Of a stretch of 64,000 bases of DNA, positions 1-12,462 are shown piece by piece. Under the pieces are notes generated by a model. That model was not told the origin of the DNA and searched no databases. It saw only the letters and a program-made list of their open reading frames with translations. Origin of the DNA: Brienomyrus brachyistius (Eukaryota; Chordata; Actinopteri; Osteoglossiformes; Mormyridae); NCBI RefSeq assembly GCF_023856365.1, contig NC_064549.1, positions 5,473,608-5,537,607 on the forward strand, written 5' to 3'. Within the stretch, counting starts at the first letter, position 1. Each line of letters opens with the position of its first letter. A program made the position numbers and the translations under genes.

Positions 1-1
1 A

Positions 2-483
2 ATGAAACTTGAAAATGTATTGCGTAAGGACAAAGCTATACATCGACTCTATGCAAAAAACGCCAGTGAGTTCTCTCTGCCCAAGCTCATCTCAGATGGA
101 CTGAAAGACTGTGGGACCATGTGCTGTGGTCAGATGAGTCCACGTTTCAGCTTGTTTTTGGGAAAAAAAACAGGTGCTGAATCACAGATGAAACCGACCA
201 GCGTAAGGTGTAAAAGCCAGCATCTGTGATGGAGTGGGGGTGCCTCAGTGCCAACGGCCTGGGTGACTTGCATGTATGTGAAGGTATCATTGACTCTGAG
301 GCATATATTAGGATTTTAGAGGGACACATGTTTAGACATGAAGTCTTACATCATGCAAGAATGGACAACATTTCCAATTGCAAAATTACTACTATTAGTT
401 CCCTCAGTTCCAGAATGAATAAAAAGCATTATTATGTCTCTGTCCCAACTTTTGTTGAGTGTGTTGCAGCAATCAAATTCTAA
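2..483 (+). mobile_element. Tc1/mariner transposase fragment, degenerate
   Basis: Two reading frames together resemble the middle of a Tc1-family transposase. The first (from base 2) reads like the catalytic-domain stretch with SEFSLPKLISDGLKDCG. The second (from 226) reads like the WGCLSANGLGDLHVCEG and IDSEAYIRILEGHM stretch. The frame changes between them near 215-226, and the similarity fades after about 360. The left end lies outside the window and no terminal inverted repeat is visible. This is a dead fragment of a cut-and-paste transposon, common in fish genomes. The family call rests on recognised motifs, not on a search. Confidence 0.8.
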
Positions 484-606
484 CTTTGCATGCTTTTACA
501 AAAACACAATTAAGCTGGTTAGTGAAACTGTTGAAAACCTATTATTTGTACTTTTACAGTTAAATAAATGTTCACATAAAAAGAAAAATCCGTCCAATAT
601 TTTAAA

Positions 607-935
607 CTGCCCGTCATATTCAGGGTCATGGGGGTCTGGAGCCGGTCCTGGAGGCTATGGGTGCGAGGCAGGAAACAACCCAGGATGGGGCGCCAGCCCA
701 TCACAGGGCACACTCACATGCCATTCACACACACGTGCACAGATACAGGAAATTAGGTAACTCCAATTAGCCTCAGCATGGACTGTGGGGGGAAACCGGA
801 GTACCTGGAGGAAACCGCACGGTGACACGAGTTGAACATGCAAACGCCACACACATGGAACCCTGGCAGCAACTCAAACCCAGGTCCCGGAGGTGTGAGG
901 CATCAGTGCTAACCACTGCACCACCGTGCTGCCCC
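607..935 (-). repeat. tRNA-headed SINE-like repeat, copy 1
   Basis: The minus strand matches the copies at 2437-2790 and 35646-36000. It has a tRNA-like head (near 890-935), then a body containing the GTACTCCGGTTTCC-like stretch, and a tail reading GGATAGGCTCCGGACC-like. The head holds Pol III A-box and B-box type motifs, seen best in the 35.6 kb copy. Several indels show it is old. Confidence 0.75.
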
Positions 936-1505
936 AAAACAAAAATCTGATTCATTAATTTATTACATTTTAGAAAATATTCCAACTTTTCTAGGAATGG
1001 AGTGTGTATAATTTGACTTCACCTTACTTTTCAGGCACATGCAACAGGAGGATGGGGGTTCAAAGTACTCCTGTCTTGTCCCATTCTGTTTATTGTTGCC
1101 CTGTTTGGCCAGCAGGTGTCACTGGCTATCCCGTTCATTTCTGTGTTTAGTACCTGTCCCTAGTGTGTTTCCCTGTTCCCTGGGCTATGGTTGTGGCTGA
1201 ATGGGCTAGGCATGCAGCTGACAACTGTGCTTCCCTACCATTGTGGGTTTGTTGTTGAATATTTTGTATTTTGTTTTTCCCCTTCTTAGTTATCCTGTGT
1301 TCCTGTTATTTCTGTATTGGTTCTTGATTTTGTGCCTACTTGTATTTAGTTTTGTATTCCTGTCCTGTTCCTCTTAGTATTTTATTCTTGAGTCTTTCTT
1401 GATTGTTAATAACCATCACCTGCTCTTCTTTATTCCTATACTTAGTTAATCTCCAAGCATATGCACATGTTTCCTGTCTAGCCCTATTTATCTATGTATG
1501 ATGAT
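936..1505. other. Intergenic; pyrimidine-rich, possibly LTR-derived
   Basis: No gene is supported. About 1040-1460 is a T/C-rich stretch (runs of TGTTCCTG, TTGATTTTG and TATTTTATTC type) that resembles decayed fish retrotransposon LTRs in composition. I find no paired TG...CA ends or target duplication, so the origin stays open. Confidence 0.3.
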
Positions 1506-2160
1506 GAGAACCCTTTATTGCTGTTGCAATACACCATGTCACTAGTCACAAGTACCAGTGAAAAAACTGGCCATCAACCGACCACACATATACACAAACA
1601 TCACAGTAGGGGGTAAACCGGTCGGGAGACAGGGGCAGAGAATAGAAAAGAAACAGAATAACATGAGGAGAGAGGAGGAGAATAAAAAAACAGCCCCTAG
1701 ACTGTACTCCAGTGGGGAGGACATTGTAGGAACCGAAAAAAACACCTCAGCAACATAAGCACATGGTCACTACACCTTACAACATAAAAATGCCAGACTT
1801 GCAACAGGTGAGGGAAAAGGGGAGGTGGAGGTAGTCCAGCACAGACAAACAGCCATATATACCTGCCCTTTCCCTCAGTTGGTCGTTGTAGTTCTAACCT
1901 CCCAATGCCGCAGTATGACCAACAGGATTAGCCACGTAGCCGTTGCACATTACGCCGTAGCCTGATGCCTGTAGTTACATTTCTGGGGAGGTACGCATCA
2001 GGCTACATCGTAGTATACATGACTACACTATATCTATGCCATAATGGTAGTGTAGATTCTACGCAAAATAATAAATCAGCCTTAAGCCGTGCACATCACC
2101 CCCCACGATTCAAGCATCTGCCCCTAAGGGAACAGACTGTCCACCAATGTTAAATATGCA
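1506..2160. repeat. Possible decayed DNA transposon (PIF/Harbinger-like?)
   Basis: The segment contains words such as TACGCCGTAGCCTGATGC and GTACGCATCAGGCTAC, which form an imperfect inverted pair around 1945-2010. Similar words occur in fish Harbinger-type elements that I know. No transposase remnant is visible. The identification is tentative. Confidence 0.3.
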
Positions 2161-2436
2161 GTCTATCTTGTTCCGGGTTGTACTGTTAAACTCTCCTGCA
2201 GAACTGGTTTGTGCCGTATGCAAATGGAACTTTGGCTTATTCTTGTAACACCTTTGAACACTTCCTATAAGTGCTTCACACATTTTGTCAGCTTTATTTT
2301 TAACTCAGTCATTAATTTCACTTCACTTAATGAGAAGTACATGAACACAATTAAAATAAGGGAAAGAGGGGGGGGCGTATCTGTTCATCCAAACAGCTCC
2401 TTCATAGATTGTTTTGAAAAAAAGCATGCAGGGTCC

Positions 2437-2790
2437 ATCCATCCATCCATTTTCCAAACTGCTTATCCTACTGGGTTGCGGGGGGTCCGGAGCCTATACA
2501 GGAAGCAATGGGCACGAGGCAGGAAACAACCAAGGATGGGGGGCCAGCCCATTCGCAGAGCACACTCACACATCATTCACTCACACATGCATACCTACGG
2601 GCAATTTAGTAACTCCAATTAGCTTCAGCATGTTTTTGGACTGTGGCGGGAAACCGGAGTACCTGGAAGAAACCCACGATAACATGGGGAGAACATGCAA
2701 ACTCCACATACATGTGACCCAGGCAGAGACTCGAACCCAGGTCCCAGAGGTGCGAGGCAACAGTGCCAACCATTGCACCACCATTGTTAT
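2437..2790 (-). repeat. tRNA-headed SINE-like repeat, copy 2
   Basis: This is an almost full-length minus-strand copy of the family seen at 607-935 and 35646-36000. The GGAT-rich tail lies at about 2437-2455 (ATCCATCCATCC on the plus strand) and the tRNA-like head at about 2735-2790. The body is nearly collinear with the 35.6 kb copy. Confidence 0.8.
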
Positions 2791-3488
2791 TATTAAATAT
2801 TCTTATACACACTGATGTTTAAAAGTGTTCTGATATAGGAACTGAACAGTGAAGCACAGCACCTGAAAATGTTTGAGCTTTCAGTTAAACACTAAAGGTA
2901 TTAATTACTACACAATTGAATATTAAGTTACAAGTTATCAGAGAGGATAAAAAAGACAATGAGAAAATATAGCAACAGATAGTGGGTGGATCCAACCAAT
3001 CAGATCAGACAAGACTTTTCTTTTTGAATATGAGTAACATATTGTTATGTGTTCTCAAGTGTTCATTTGTATCTCTGAAATGGTGTAAAAGTTCCTCAAA
3101 GTGATTTAATCTATAATATTGTTTTAGCATTTTTGAATTAAGCCTGTTCTCTTGGTGCTGCTCAGTTTCAGAGGCATTTTTGTTCAGATTCCATATAACT
3201 CCGTGAGGAGATTCCTGACGTTTTCACCTGTTCCTGTCCACCAACCTACCAACAAACTGCTGCTTGCCAGCCATATCCATGAGGACTTTTCACACAAGGT
3301 GGTAGGTGTCATGGGAATGTTTTATGGGCATACTGAGGGTGACATTTTTTCAGGCATGCATGAAGCCCCAAAATTATCATGAAAGCAGAAACTGCACCCG
3401 CCATTCCTGCATGCCTGACTCACAATATCCACCCTGGGGAAAAAAAAAAATCACATTGTTGATTAATCCTATCACCATAACTACTTCT
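2791..3488. other. Intergenic, no gene seen
   Basis: AT-rich DNA without a supported gene. Open frames here are short, lack recognisable domains and have no plausible splice context. Confidence 0.5.
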
Positions 3489-4222
3489 TGTCATGAACCC
3501 GGGTGGTTCTGGCAGAAAGGCGTGGCATGTTTCTGGCAAGAAGGAATGTGGACGACCCACATGCGGCTCGGGAACTCTACAAAACAAAATGGACAAAGAG
3601 GGGTCAAAACTAAAAAAGAGGAAAAACAAAGACTAACTACAAATTGGGGAGGGAAACAAGGCACATGTGGGCGGGCTACAAATAACAGAACACTCAACAT
3701 CAGTTACATACATCAGCAACAAACATCAATGAACCACTGGAGGACTGAACTGAGGAGGGGACTTAAATACTGAAACTAAACCGGGTAACGACACAGCAGG
3801 AGTGAAACATGAAACAACCAATCGGGGAGAACACACAAGGACTGACGCAAGAAAACAGCGCGAAGAAAACGGGTGAAACTAATTAATAACTTAAGGGAAA
3901 CTGGGACATCACAAGGAAACTGAAACTGACAGAAACAGAATATAACACTGGGGAAATAAGAGAGACAAGTAAAGCACAACCAAGGCACAAAGCAAGAAAC
4001 CAAAACAGAACAAACCACAAAATCACAGGAACTAGGAAAACTGATGAAACAAAACACAAAAACAGAGGAGACAGGATTTGAACACACAACAGAGGAATTA
4101 ACAGGTGGCTATACACTCAGCTTGTTGAGCCATGCGATTACTTGGCAAACAGAGGGAACACTAAAGATTTTGACAATGGGGTAGACAGGAACGACTGGGA
4201 CAAACAGGTGCTGACCATGACA
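3489..4222 (-). mobile_element. Solo LTR of a retrotransposon (734 bp)
   Basis: The segment begins TGTCATGAACC and ends GACCATGACA, so it has TG...CA termini inside a 7 bp inverted repeat (TGTCATG/CATGACA). It is flanked by a perfect 5 bp direct repeat, CTTCT, at 3484-3488 and 4223-4227. That is the signature of an LTR integrated by a retroviral-type integrase. A TATTTAAG promoter-like word on the minus strand near 3760 suggests transcription on that strand. No gag or pol lies next to it, so it is a solo LTR left by recombination. A Gypsy-type origin is likely from the 5 bp duplication but is inferred. Confidence 0.7.
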
Positions 4223-4227
4223 CTTCT

Positions 4228-7200
4228 CTACTTTAGAATGTGTGAAATCTCGGTGCACCACAGTGGGTGAGGAACCTAATGCAAGAGAGATTACTTCACA
4301 TTGTGGCTTAAAAATAAGAAATAAAAGAAACCCAGACAGGCTGCTTTATTTTCTTCAGATGCATCCTACAGCAACACAGCGAATGTTCTCAGAATACATA
4401 ACATTCAACTTTCAAACACTCTAGGTCATGTACACAGGTAACAGTCATGCAGAGTTCCAGAACAAAGAACAGCAAAGATCCTACCGCTTTTTTGTTCCTT
4501 AAACAGAACAGTAAATATATCTGCTCAGTTGCCACTGAAGTAGTCAAAAAACAATGGGACAGACCATTATCAATCTTGGGTATAAGAGGACTGGACATAT
4601 CCTTCAAAGGTCAATTTTATTGTAGCTTTCAGCATGGTATGTACAGCTGAACACTTAGAGGTGAATAAACTGAAGCACATATGAAATCATTGTCTATGAG
4701 TTTATCATGAAATCTATGAGTTTACTACACCGGAGTGTTAACATACTAGCATGGAGCTGTAATGTCTCTGACTTTGCATATATGTGCTATGTGCTACTGA
4801 GCTAGATATTCCTCATTTGTGAGATTGAGTCTTGTGTGTCAGATAATATGCAAGTGTACTTCCTCCTCCTCCCCCAGAAGCATTTCTATGTCTTGCCGAA
4901 CATGAATACAAGCACTAGGATGAAACGGTCTAAAGGTTAATTTCTGTCAGTCTCGTTTTCCCAGTTCACATACTTTGTGGACACGACTGAATAAATTAAA
5001 TATTTAAATACCTCTTCCAGGTAAGCAAATATTAGTTATCAGAATAACCTTAGCAAGGCTTCATTTTCAGTTAAGTAGTGGGATTGTTAAACCCATAACT
5101 GGGATCTTTAGGGCAACTGAATATTATTATAACCTTCTAAAGTACATAATTTTTTATTGATTCCCATATAAATATTTTTTTGACAATTTATTGAAAATCT
5201 CTGCTCAGTAAAAGACACCAGAGAGAATGGTGTACTGTGGTGTTCCCATGCCAACTGACAGGGGAACACCTTCCTTTCAGAAATCCATTCAGAAATGCTG
5301 CATTCTGTATGTACGCTTAGGTCACTATAGCTATTGCGTGACTCCTTTGTCAAAAGTACAATGGTTTTTTTTTATATATATATGTGTGTGTGTGTGTGTG
5401 TGCAGAGGAGACAACCGCAGCTAGAACCTAGCAGGATTTAAAGTGCTTGAAAGTGTAATGTAAACAAGGCTAAAAAAAACATTTATGAAATATGTCCCAG
5501 CAAAGCACTATCAAGTACCGTAAATGACTTCCAGTGCCCCAGGTTGCCATGTTAGGGAGAACTCTAAATGAATCATCATCGCCCAAACCCTTTCAGTGGC
5601 GCCTCAGCATCATTGTGGCATTCATATTATTTTAAATATACCAGCAGCGAAAACCCATTTGCCACGCAGAATGTCTTACATTCATTTTTCCAGATCTCAG
5701 TTAGTCCTATTTAGAGTGTATCATTTAACAGTTTAATTTAGAAAAGGATTGATAATGTAGGAAAATGGAAGAAAAAAAAACATGTCAATGTGGCAAATAA
5801 AGACAACCCTCTTCTCCAGGAAACAGAAGCCCCTACGGGTGTATAGTTCCGCGCCGTCGCGCGTCTCCACGTCGTCCGTCCCTTGGCTCGTCAGCGGTCT
5901 CTTGTGGCGCGTCGACAGCTTCACACCGAGTGCCTGATCCTCCCTAGTCACCTCAAATCCCCAGCCTGCTAAGGGTGTTTCCCGGGGAGTTTAACCTGCA
6001 TTTTACCTGTTTTTCTGTCGCGTTCGTTTTGTTCCAATCTATTTTCCACTTTGGGAGTAATAATCCTGCGTAAATTTAAAATTCTTGTCATGGTTTGCGT
6101 TTGAAATGTACAAAAAATAATAGTGACAGTCGCCATTAAATACCCTCCTCTTTTAAATATTTAATGTATGATACTTAATATGGCCGGTTCCAGGACTCTG
6201 GTTATCCCGGTTCTCTCTCATGCAGTCGAAAAACTGAAGCTCGAGTCCATAAACAATTGAAATGACATATAAAGCCCGTCACTGTGCGAAAGGAAATAAA
6301 TTTGTACTTGAATACCAAACTGATGTCTATGCGAAATTTTATTCCGCAACAAAATAATTCGGAACAAATAACGCTAACAGCAAAACCTGGTAGATGAATA
6401 ATTGTTCTGTGAAGGACGACTGCCTTACTTGATGTCAAATGCGGATTCAAATGTATGGTAGTTTTAATAACTTAATTCTTTATATTCCACACTGTTAGGT
6501 TTAAGCTACAAGACATTGAACGATACATGAGATGAAATCAGTATGATTTTGTCGATGTCAATTTAGATAAAGTATAAAATGATTTGCCTTCCCTTGTCAT
6601 CTGACTTCGTTTTCAGTCGAAATATTCAAACATTACCTACAATTACTTTAAATAGATTTTATTCAGTGAATGTCCTTTTCGCTCGTAGTGTGCCACAGTA
6701 ATGGCTGTGTACTTCTGGTAATCAGTCGTCACCGTGCTACTTGAAAGCTCAAGATCGAATACTGCACGGAAGGGAAAGGGCTGCGCTGTAGCAGAGCGCA
6801 GGGCCGTAACGGGGATTGCAGGACACACTTCTCATTCTCCATGGTAAAGGGATTCTCCTCTCCCCCGGTGCAGTTAACCCTGGTTACACTGACTGCTGTG
6901 TTCAATCAGAACCTTGAGAAGCGCCCGTCAGATCCCATCCACTACAGTGTGTAAGCTTTTCATCTTCATGCGCTGCAACTACTTGAAATCGGAGCTGCGT
7001 GCAGAATGGCCGAAATCAAAATGTCGTCCTTATACTGTCATTGTCACACAGTACCAATAGTCAGTGTGAAGGTCACACATAGTTACAGTCGTATATTCAG
7101 ATTCTCACACCTATCAGGACCGCTCGCTAAGATGCTCTTTTCAAAATGTATTTTTATTTATTTATTTATCTATTTATTTATTTTTATACTTCAAACAAAC

Positions 7201-8990
7201 CCATATAACCCCACCCAACGCGCGATAGTGTTTTAAGCTATATTTCAAATCTAGCCAATCAAAAACGGAAAAAAAACACAAAGACACGCCCACTCATTAA
7301 TGATCTCCGCACAGCGTCAGTCCTTTGAACTGAGACCAATCGACGACAAAGACATCCTATGTCAACACCGCCCATTTCTTTGTGACGTGTATATCTGTCT
7401 TCCAATAACCAGAGGTGTTTTTAAATCGGGAACAGCCAGTGCTCATAGGGGCGGTTTTGGGACCCAAGAAGGGGTTTCCGATTCATTTGCCTGACGATTA
7501 AACTGTACACCACAAGAAGAAAGGCGATTTTAAGTTATCTTAATGTTTGTTTTAATAATGGAAGACAGTGGAAAAGTATAAAATTATAAAATCAAGAATA
7601 TAGTTTGTCTCAACAGAATCACTTTTTTTCTAGTGCTAATTTTTCACAAAACAAAAATATACAGTTAAATTGAGCCTTGGGTGATGTAGATTTTGTGGAA
7701 AAATAGATTCCATTTCAGTAATCTATTAAGGTTCATTTGGTTCAGACCCTTATTGAAAAATGCACCAAACCACACAAAATACACCCAGGAAGCAGATCTG
7801 CTGGAGGAAACCAAATAAACCACTCAGAGAGCAGGGCTAATTTTGGATGGAACCCTGATAGTTTGGGGTGACAGTATTACAAAATGTTTCTTAAGGTGAC
7901 TAATTTTTCTTCTTTTTAAATGCTATTTTGTCCATAGTGGTTATGCGGTCCCCTGCCATTCACCAGGAGAAACTGTTTGAAGATGTATGGGATAATTCTT
8001 TTTGCATTTGCCTCTAATGCTAATTTATATGTGGGCTCATTATATGTGGGCTCCGGAGGTCAAAACTCTGAGGTATGAGCCACCACTCCCCCCAAAAAAA
8101 GAATGCTTCAGGGGGCACTGGATAAATGGCCTGATCCTATGCTCCAACCCCAAGCTTCTCTCTCCCACGTATACATGTGTTTGTATGTCTCAAGATGGGA
8201 CAAAAAGAAACATTTCAATGCACCTGTACTCCTACTTTTGCAAATGGAAAATAAAGGATCATTTAATTTCATTGGGTCCCAAAGGCAGCTGCTCCTTCCG
8301 ACACAGTTGTTGCAATCGAATGGCAAAATTAAGAGCCATGTGTATTTCTTTCTCAGTTATGGAAAGGAAGAAAATGAACATGGAGAGCTGGGAAGTACAC
8401 CATTAACTTTCCACCCCCTACCCTTTATTTATTTTTTTGTTGTGAAGATGTGAGAATGTGTACACGGTGAGCAGAATGAAGGTGAGACCAGGGCTGAAGA
8501 TGCGGTGGTGTAGCATATGTTATGGGACTACTGAAGTGTCTCTGCTTTCCACACAGTCTATGTCACCACAGGTGTCAACTAAAATATTATTGTTTTCAGC
8601 CATATTTTCATGTATGTCAGTATTTAAAGTGTCCCCTATTCAAATACACTGAAAGAAATATTACCTGTTCAAACCCTGGGCACTCCAAAAGATCTTAACC
8701 GATGTAGGGTTACGGTGTGCTAGAGGACTATCCTGGCACTACATCACATGGGGAAAGAGACGCACTGGGAGGCACAGACTAAAAAGACATTAATCTGACT
8801 ATAATTCTAGCGGGGTCCGGAGAAATATTCAGTTGTACACATTAGTAAATTAGCAAATCGTTTATTACAAAACTACAAGTGACTCACTAACAAAACTCCT
8901 GTAATGACAACGCCCGCATCCATCCCTAAAACAAAAAACATCTCCACACAAAGTATTATAGAGTGCAGAGCTTGCGATAACTTCATGAAA
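4228..8990. other. Intergenic; no gene supported
   Basis: Mostly AT-rich DNA. It holds a TA/TG microsatellite (about 5368-5402), a short CpG-rich patch at about 5840-5935 and an ATTT tract at 7153-7182. Open frames are short and lack domains. The CpG patch could be a distal regulatory site, but nothing in the sequence proves it. Confidence 0.5.
5368..5402. repeat. (TA)n(TG)n microsatellite
   Basis: A compound dinucleotide tract, TATATATA passing into about 12 TG units. Confidence 0.9.
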
Positions 8991-9255
8991 CAGGCGAATG
9001 CCGCGGACCTCCTGTCCCTACGCGAGCGGCGCTCTGTTGGGTCCTGTACGGGAGCCCGTGCGGGGCTGTTCTGGAAACCCCGCGCTGCCTGCACCTCTAT
9101 CGTCTCGGGTGAGTTTGTTACAATGTAGCATTTTCTCTATAAATGTGTATAACTGTAATAAAGCTGCAACGTTCGCGCACCGCAAGCGGAGCGCAGGGCT
9201 CGCCTCTGCCCGCTTCCGGGCGGCGCGATCCCGCACGACTGGCCCGAGCGGTTCA
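8990..9255 (+). promoter_or_regulatory. BICRA: CpG-rich candidate promoter and 5' noncoding exon of BICRA
   Basis: This is the densest CpG cluster upstream of BICRA. It contains a consensus splice donor, TCTCGG|GTGAGTTT, with the exon ending at 9108. The first BICRA coding exon has its own acceptor (TTTCCAG at 11781-11787) five bases before its ATG, so an upstream noncoding exon is required. This cluster is the best candidate and implies a first intron of about 2.7 kb. The link is inferred from position and signals; the transcription start cannot be read from sequence. Confidence 0.4.
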
Positions 9256-11787
9256 TCTCACAACGAATTCCCAAGCATACCTCCCCCCCGCTCCAAGAGA
9301 ATTCCAACATTAAGTCACATTTAGCTGGGATACGGCTACGCAACTGCGCTTGACGGGGTCGAAATGTAGAAATGTTCCGCAGCTGGCCAACTATGAGTGC
9401 GTGATGCTGAGGGGAAAGGAGCAGCATTTGTCTAACTCTTAAATGTCTGCTAATGATTACCCGTACAAACTGTATGCATATATACCGCAGATATATATAC
9501 ACGTAAATACTGCGTTTTAGATGTGCATTTATACAGCCAAGGCTAGCTGTCTGCCAGGGATCACATCCGATTTTCCTCACCGAGTCACTTTGGTATAATT
9601 GATGGGAAGTAAACAAGCTGATGGTTGTCATTTTACGGAGTGATGGGAGGGAAAGTTTCGGACGTGAACTAGCAGGCTGGGGCGCACAGGCTGCCGTAGC
9701 CCTTCGCCTTTTCCCGTCCGTCGGTGTCCGGCGTCTCTTGATCTCACACCATGCGCTGTGTTTCTAATTTTCTTACTGAGATGGTGTCCCTGGACCAGGT
9801 CCGGCGTAATCCTGTTTGCATTTAGCGCAAGTCCGCTTGCCTCCTTTCCGCTCTGTGCCAAAGCACTTTACTGGAAAGTTTTCCGCAAACTCTTTTTGAT
9901 ATCACCCCACCCTCTGGCAGTGAGAGTTCCCGATGAATTAAGAGGTAACAGTTCCAAAAGAAACCAAGGCGCCAGTTTTAAAAACATCTCACCTCCGTGC
10001 GCAATGCTCGAACCTACAATTTCAGCTATACGCCACAGGAAATGGCGCGTTTTTATTTAAAACATTATGTTCAGAAACTATCCGATCTATGGGAACCTCG
10101 TTTGGAATTTCAATTTCCTCTGTTATAATTATTTCTTTCCCCCTTTCTGTGTGCGGAATGGATTCACGTGTTTACACAGAGGCGTGTATTGTGTAAACAA
10201 GAAATGGTTTACAGTCCTATTTCCTCAACAAATTGCTCCTGGAGGTGATGCTTCTTATATCTGTGCTGTCTCCACTTAACTCTTGATTCAGGACAGTCGA
10301 AAAACTATGAATTGTGACGCACTTTCACCATCTCGGTAGCCCTATTTGTAACGAAATACAATGGCAAACGTAAATTTGACTGTAAATTTTTTATATGCTT
10401 GACGAATCAGGCGCGCATTTGACGAATCTCCGTGTGTCTTCGTAAATCTCATTCACGTGCCCTTTAGAGAGAAGTGTGAATCCCTCATTTCTTTTGGGGA
10501 AAGTGACTGTTTTTCCTCGGAAATGGTAACATAAGTGATTGTAGATGGCTGTCGCAGTTTCAGTTTTGCCTTTCTCAGGTCAGTAATGTTATCACGGGAC
10601 GAGTGCACTTTGTCCCATGACACCATCAAAAAAAGTATAAAAGCTAAAGGAAAATATAATTTTATATGTACACGGTGCTCGTACGTAAACTCAGATGGCT
10701 TTGCTGTGGCTCTGTGTTCTGCCAGTCACAGTTACTAATGTTCATGGCAAGACCGAAAGGATGCTGTCTCTGTCCCAGCCATGGTGGACCCACCCAGCTC
10801 CGCAGCGGCCCTATTAACAGCAATCTACTTGTACAGTAACAGCAGTTGTGCTTTGGTTCTCATAGCATAAGATAAGCCAATATTCCTCTGCTCTCAGCTT
10901 AAACACTGAGGTATGTATGATGTCCAGGATAAACGCCACTTTTGTGTTGCGTTTCTGTATTACACGTCTATTTTCATTGTTTGAAATGTGCAGATTAGTG
11001 GAGGTCATGTATTCATTAGTTTCAGAAAGCATGTAAGTGTTAAATGATCATAAAACAGAACAGCGAGAGACATCCTTGAGTTATGACCGCTGCTCTCGAT
11101 TCTGAAATGACTACATGAAAAAGCCTTTGAGTTTTTTTTTTTGTGTGTTAAAATCTTTTATGTTGTTTTCAGAAAATGCTGAGAGAAATTACCTTTTACT
11201 TGTCCACGACAAAGGTGTGTACATTTTCCCCTGCAGAACTTCCAGTATGATTTGTGACGTGCTTATGCTGTGAACATGCTGTGTGTTATTGCTGTCTGAG
11301 GAAGGGCTGACGCTAGGCAGCTCCATGTGTCCAGGGAACGCAGGGCTTAAATTATGAATGACAGGGCCATTGTTATTGGCGCTCAGAGTGCTGACCCTGA
11401 ACAGCGGGGAGCTGGCTTCAGGTGTGTGCTGAGGACTGTAATCATAGTCACAGTTCAGTCTCCCCTTTTTACTCTGTGATGTCATCATTTGATAAGCCAG
11501 TGACATCACCACTTAGATTTTAAAAAGCACCTCTTTCATTTTCAGTCTGTGACTAATTCTGGCTTTTAAATGTTTTTGTTAGCATTCAACAGAATGACAT
11601 GGGTCGAATACGAGGAACAGTTTTAATTTGACATGTAGTGACAGCAATCCTTGATGAATGGATGGATGGAAGGATGAGTGTTGGAGAACAAGCAGGCAGA
11701 TGTTGACTCCTGGCGCTTCCTGGCTGTAGATGAATCTGTGCGGCAGCCCTCTCACTGACATCCTTAACCTGTGCTCTGGCTTTCCAG
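9256..11787. other. Probable first intron of BICRA or intergenic DNA
   Basis: No coding exon is supported. A 107-codon minus-strand frame at 11189-11512 has no recognisable domain. If the 9.1 kb donor is used by BICRA, this stretch is intron 1. Confidence 0.4.
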
Positions 11788-11792
11788 TTGAC

Positions 11793-12400
11793 ATGGATGA
11801 TGAAGACGGCAGGTGCTTGCTAGATGTTATCTGGTGAGTCTTCAGTCTGTTCGACAGGCACACAACCAAGACGGGTTTTTCTCTGCCCGCTTTCATTGTT
11901 AGTGGCTTAGAGGCAGAAGACGCACATGCGTTGCCGTTTGTAAGGGGCCCTCTGTCCCCCACCGTGATGCTGATCCTGTGCCCCCCCCACCCACAGTGAC
12001 CCAGAGGCACTGAACGACTTTCTCCATGGATCCGAAACGCATGTAAGTGAGCAGCGGAGGGGTGGAAATGATGTGCTGATATGAGGCTGGTGCTCCCTAA
12101 GTGCGGACCCCCCCGAGACATACAGCTACCCCCCCAGCACCTGTCCCATGATCTGAGCTGTCTTTGGTCCTGATCAGTCTTTCTAGCCGCATGGATGATG
12201 ATGATGATGATGATGATGATGCACTAACCCGGGAGCCTCCTTTGCATTTTCTGCCCTGTCCTGCTCTCAGTGTCTTCTAACCCAGCCTGTTTCTCTCTCA
12301 ACCTCCGTCTCCCCTGGGCTGTCGCTGGACCCTCCTCTTCATCCTGCGCCCGTGTGTGTGTGCACTCTTGTCTGTGTGCCCCGCCCTCTTCCTCTGTGTT

Positions 12401-12462
<62 letters not shown>

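Noticed and set aside
3776..4116. Hydrophobic Cys/Phe/Val-rich minus-strand frames
   Set aside because: They lie wholly inside the solo LTR and reflect its T/C-rich composition.
11189..11512. 107-codon minus-strand open frame upstream of BICRA
   Set aside because: No recognisable domain, promoter or splice partner; probably chance in an intron.
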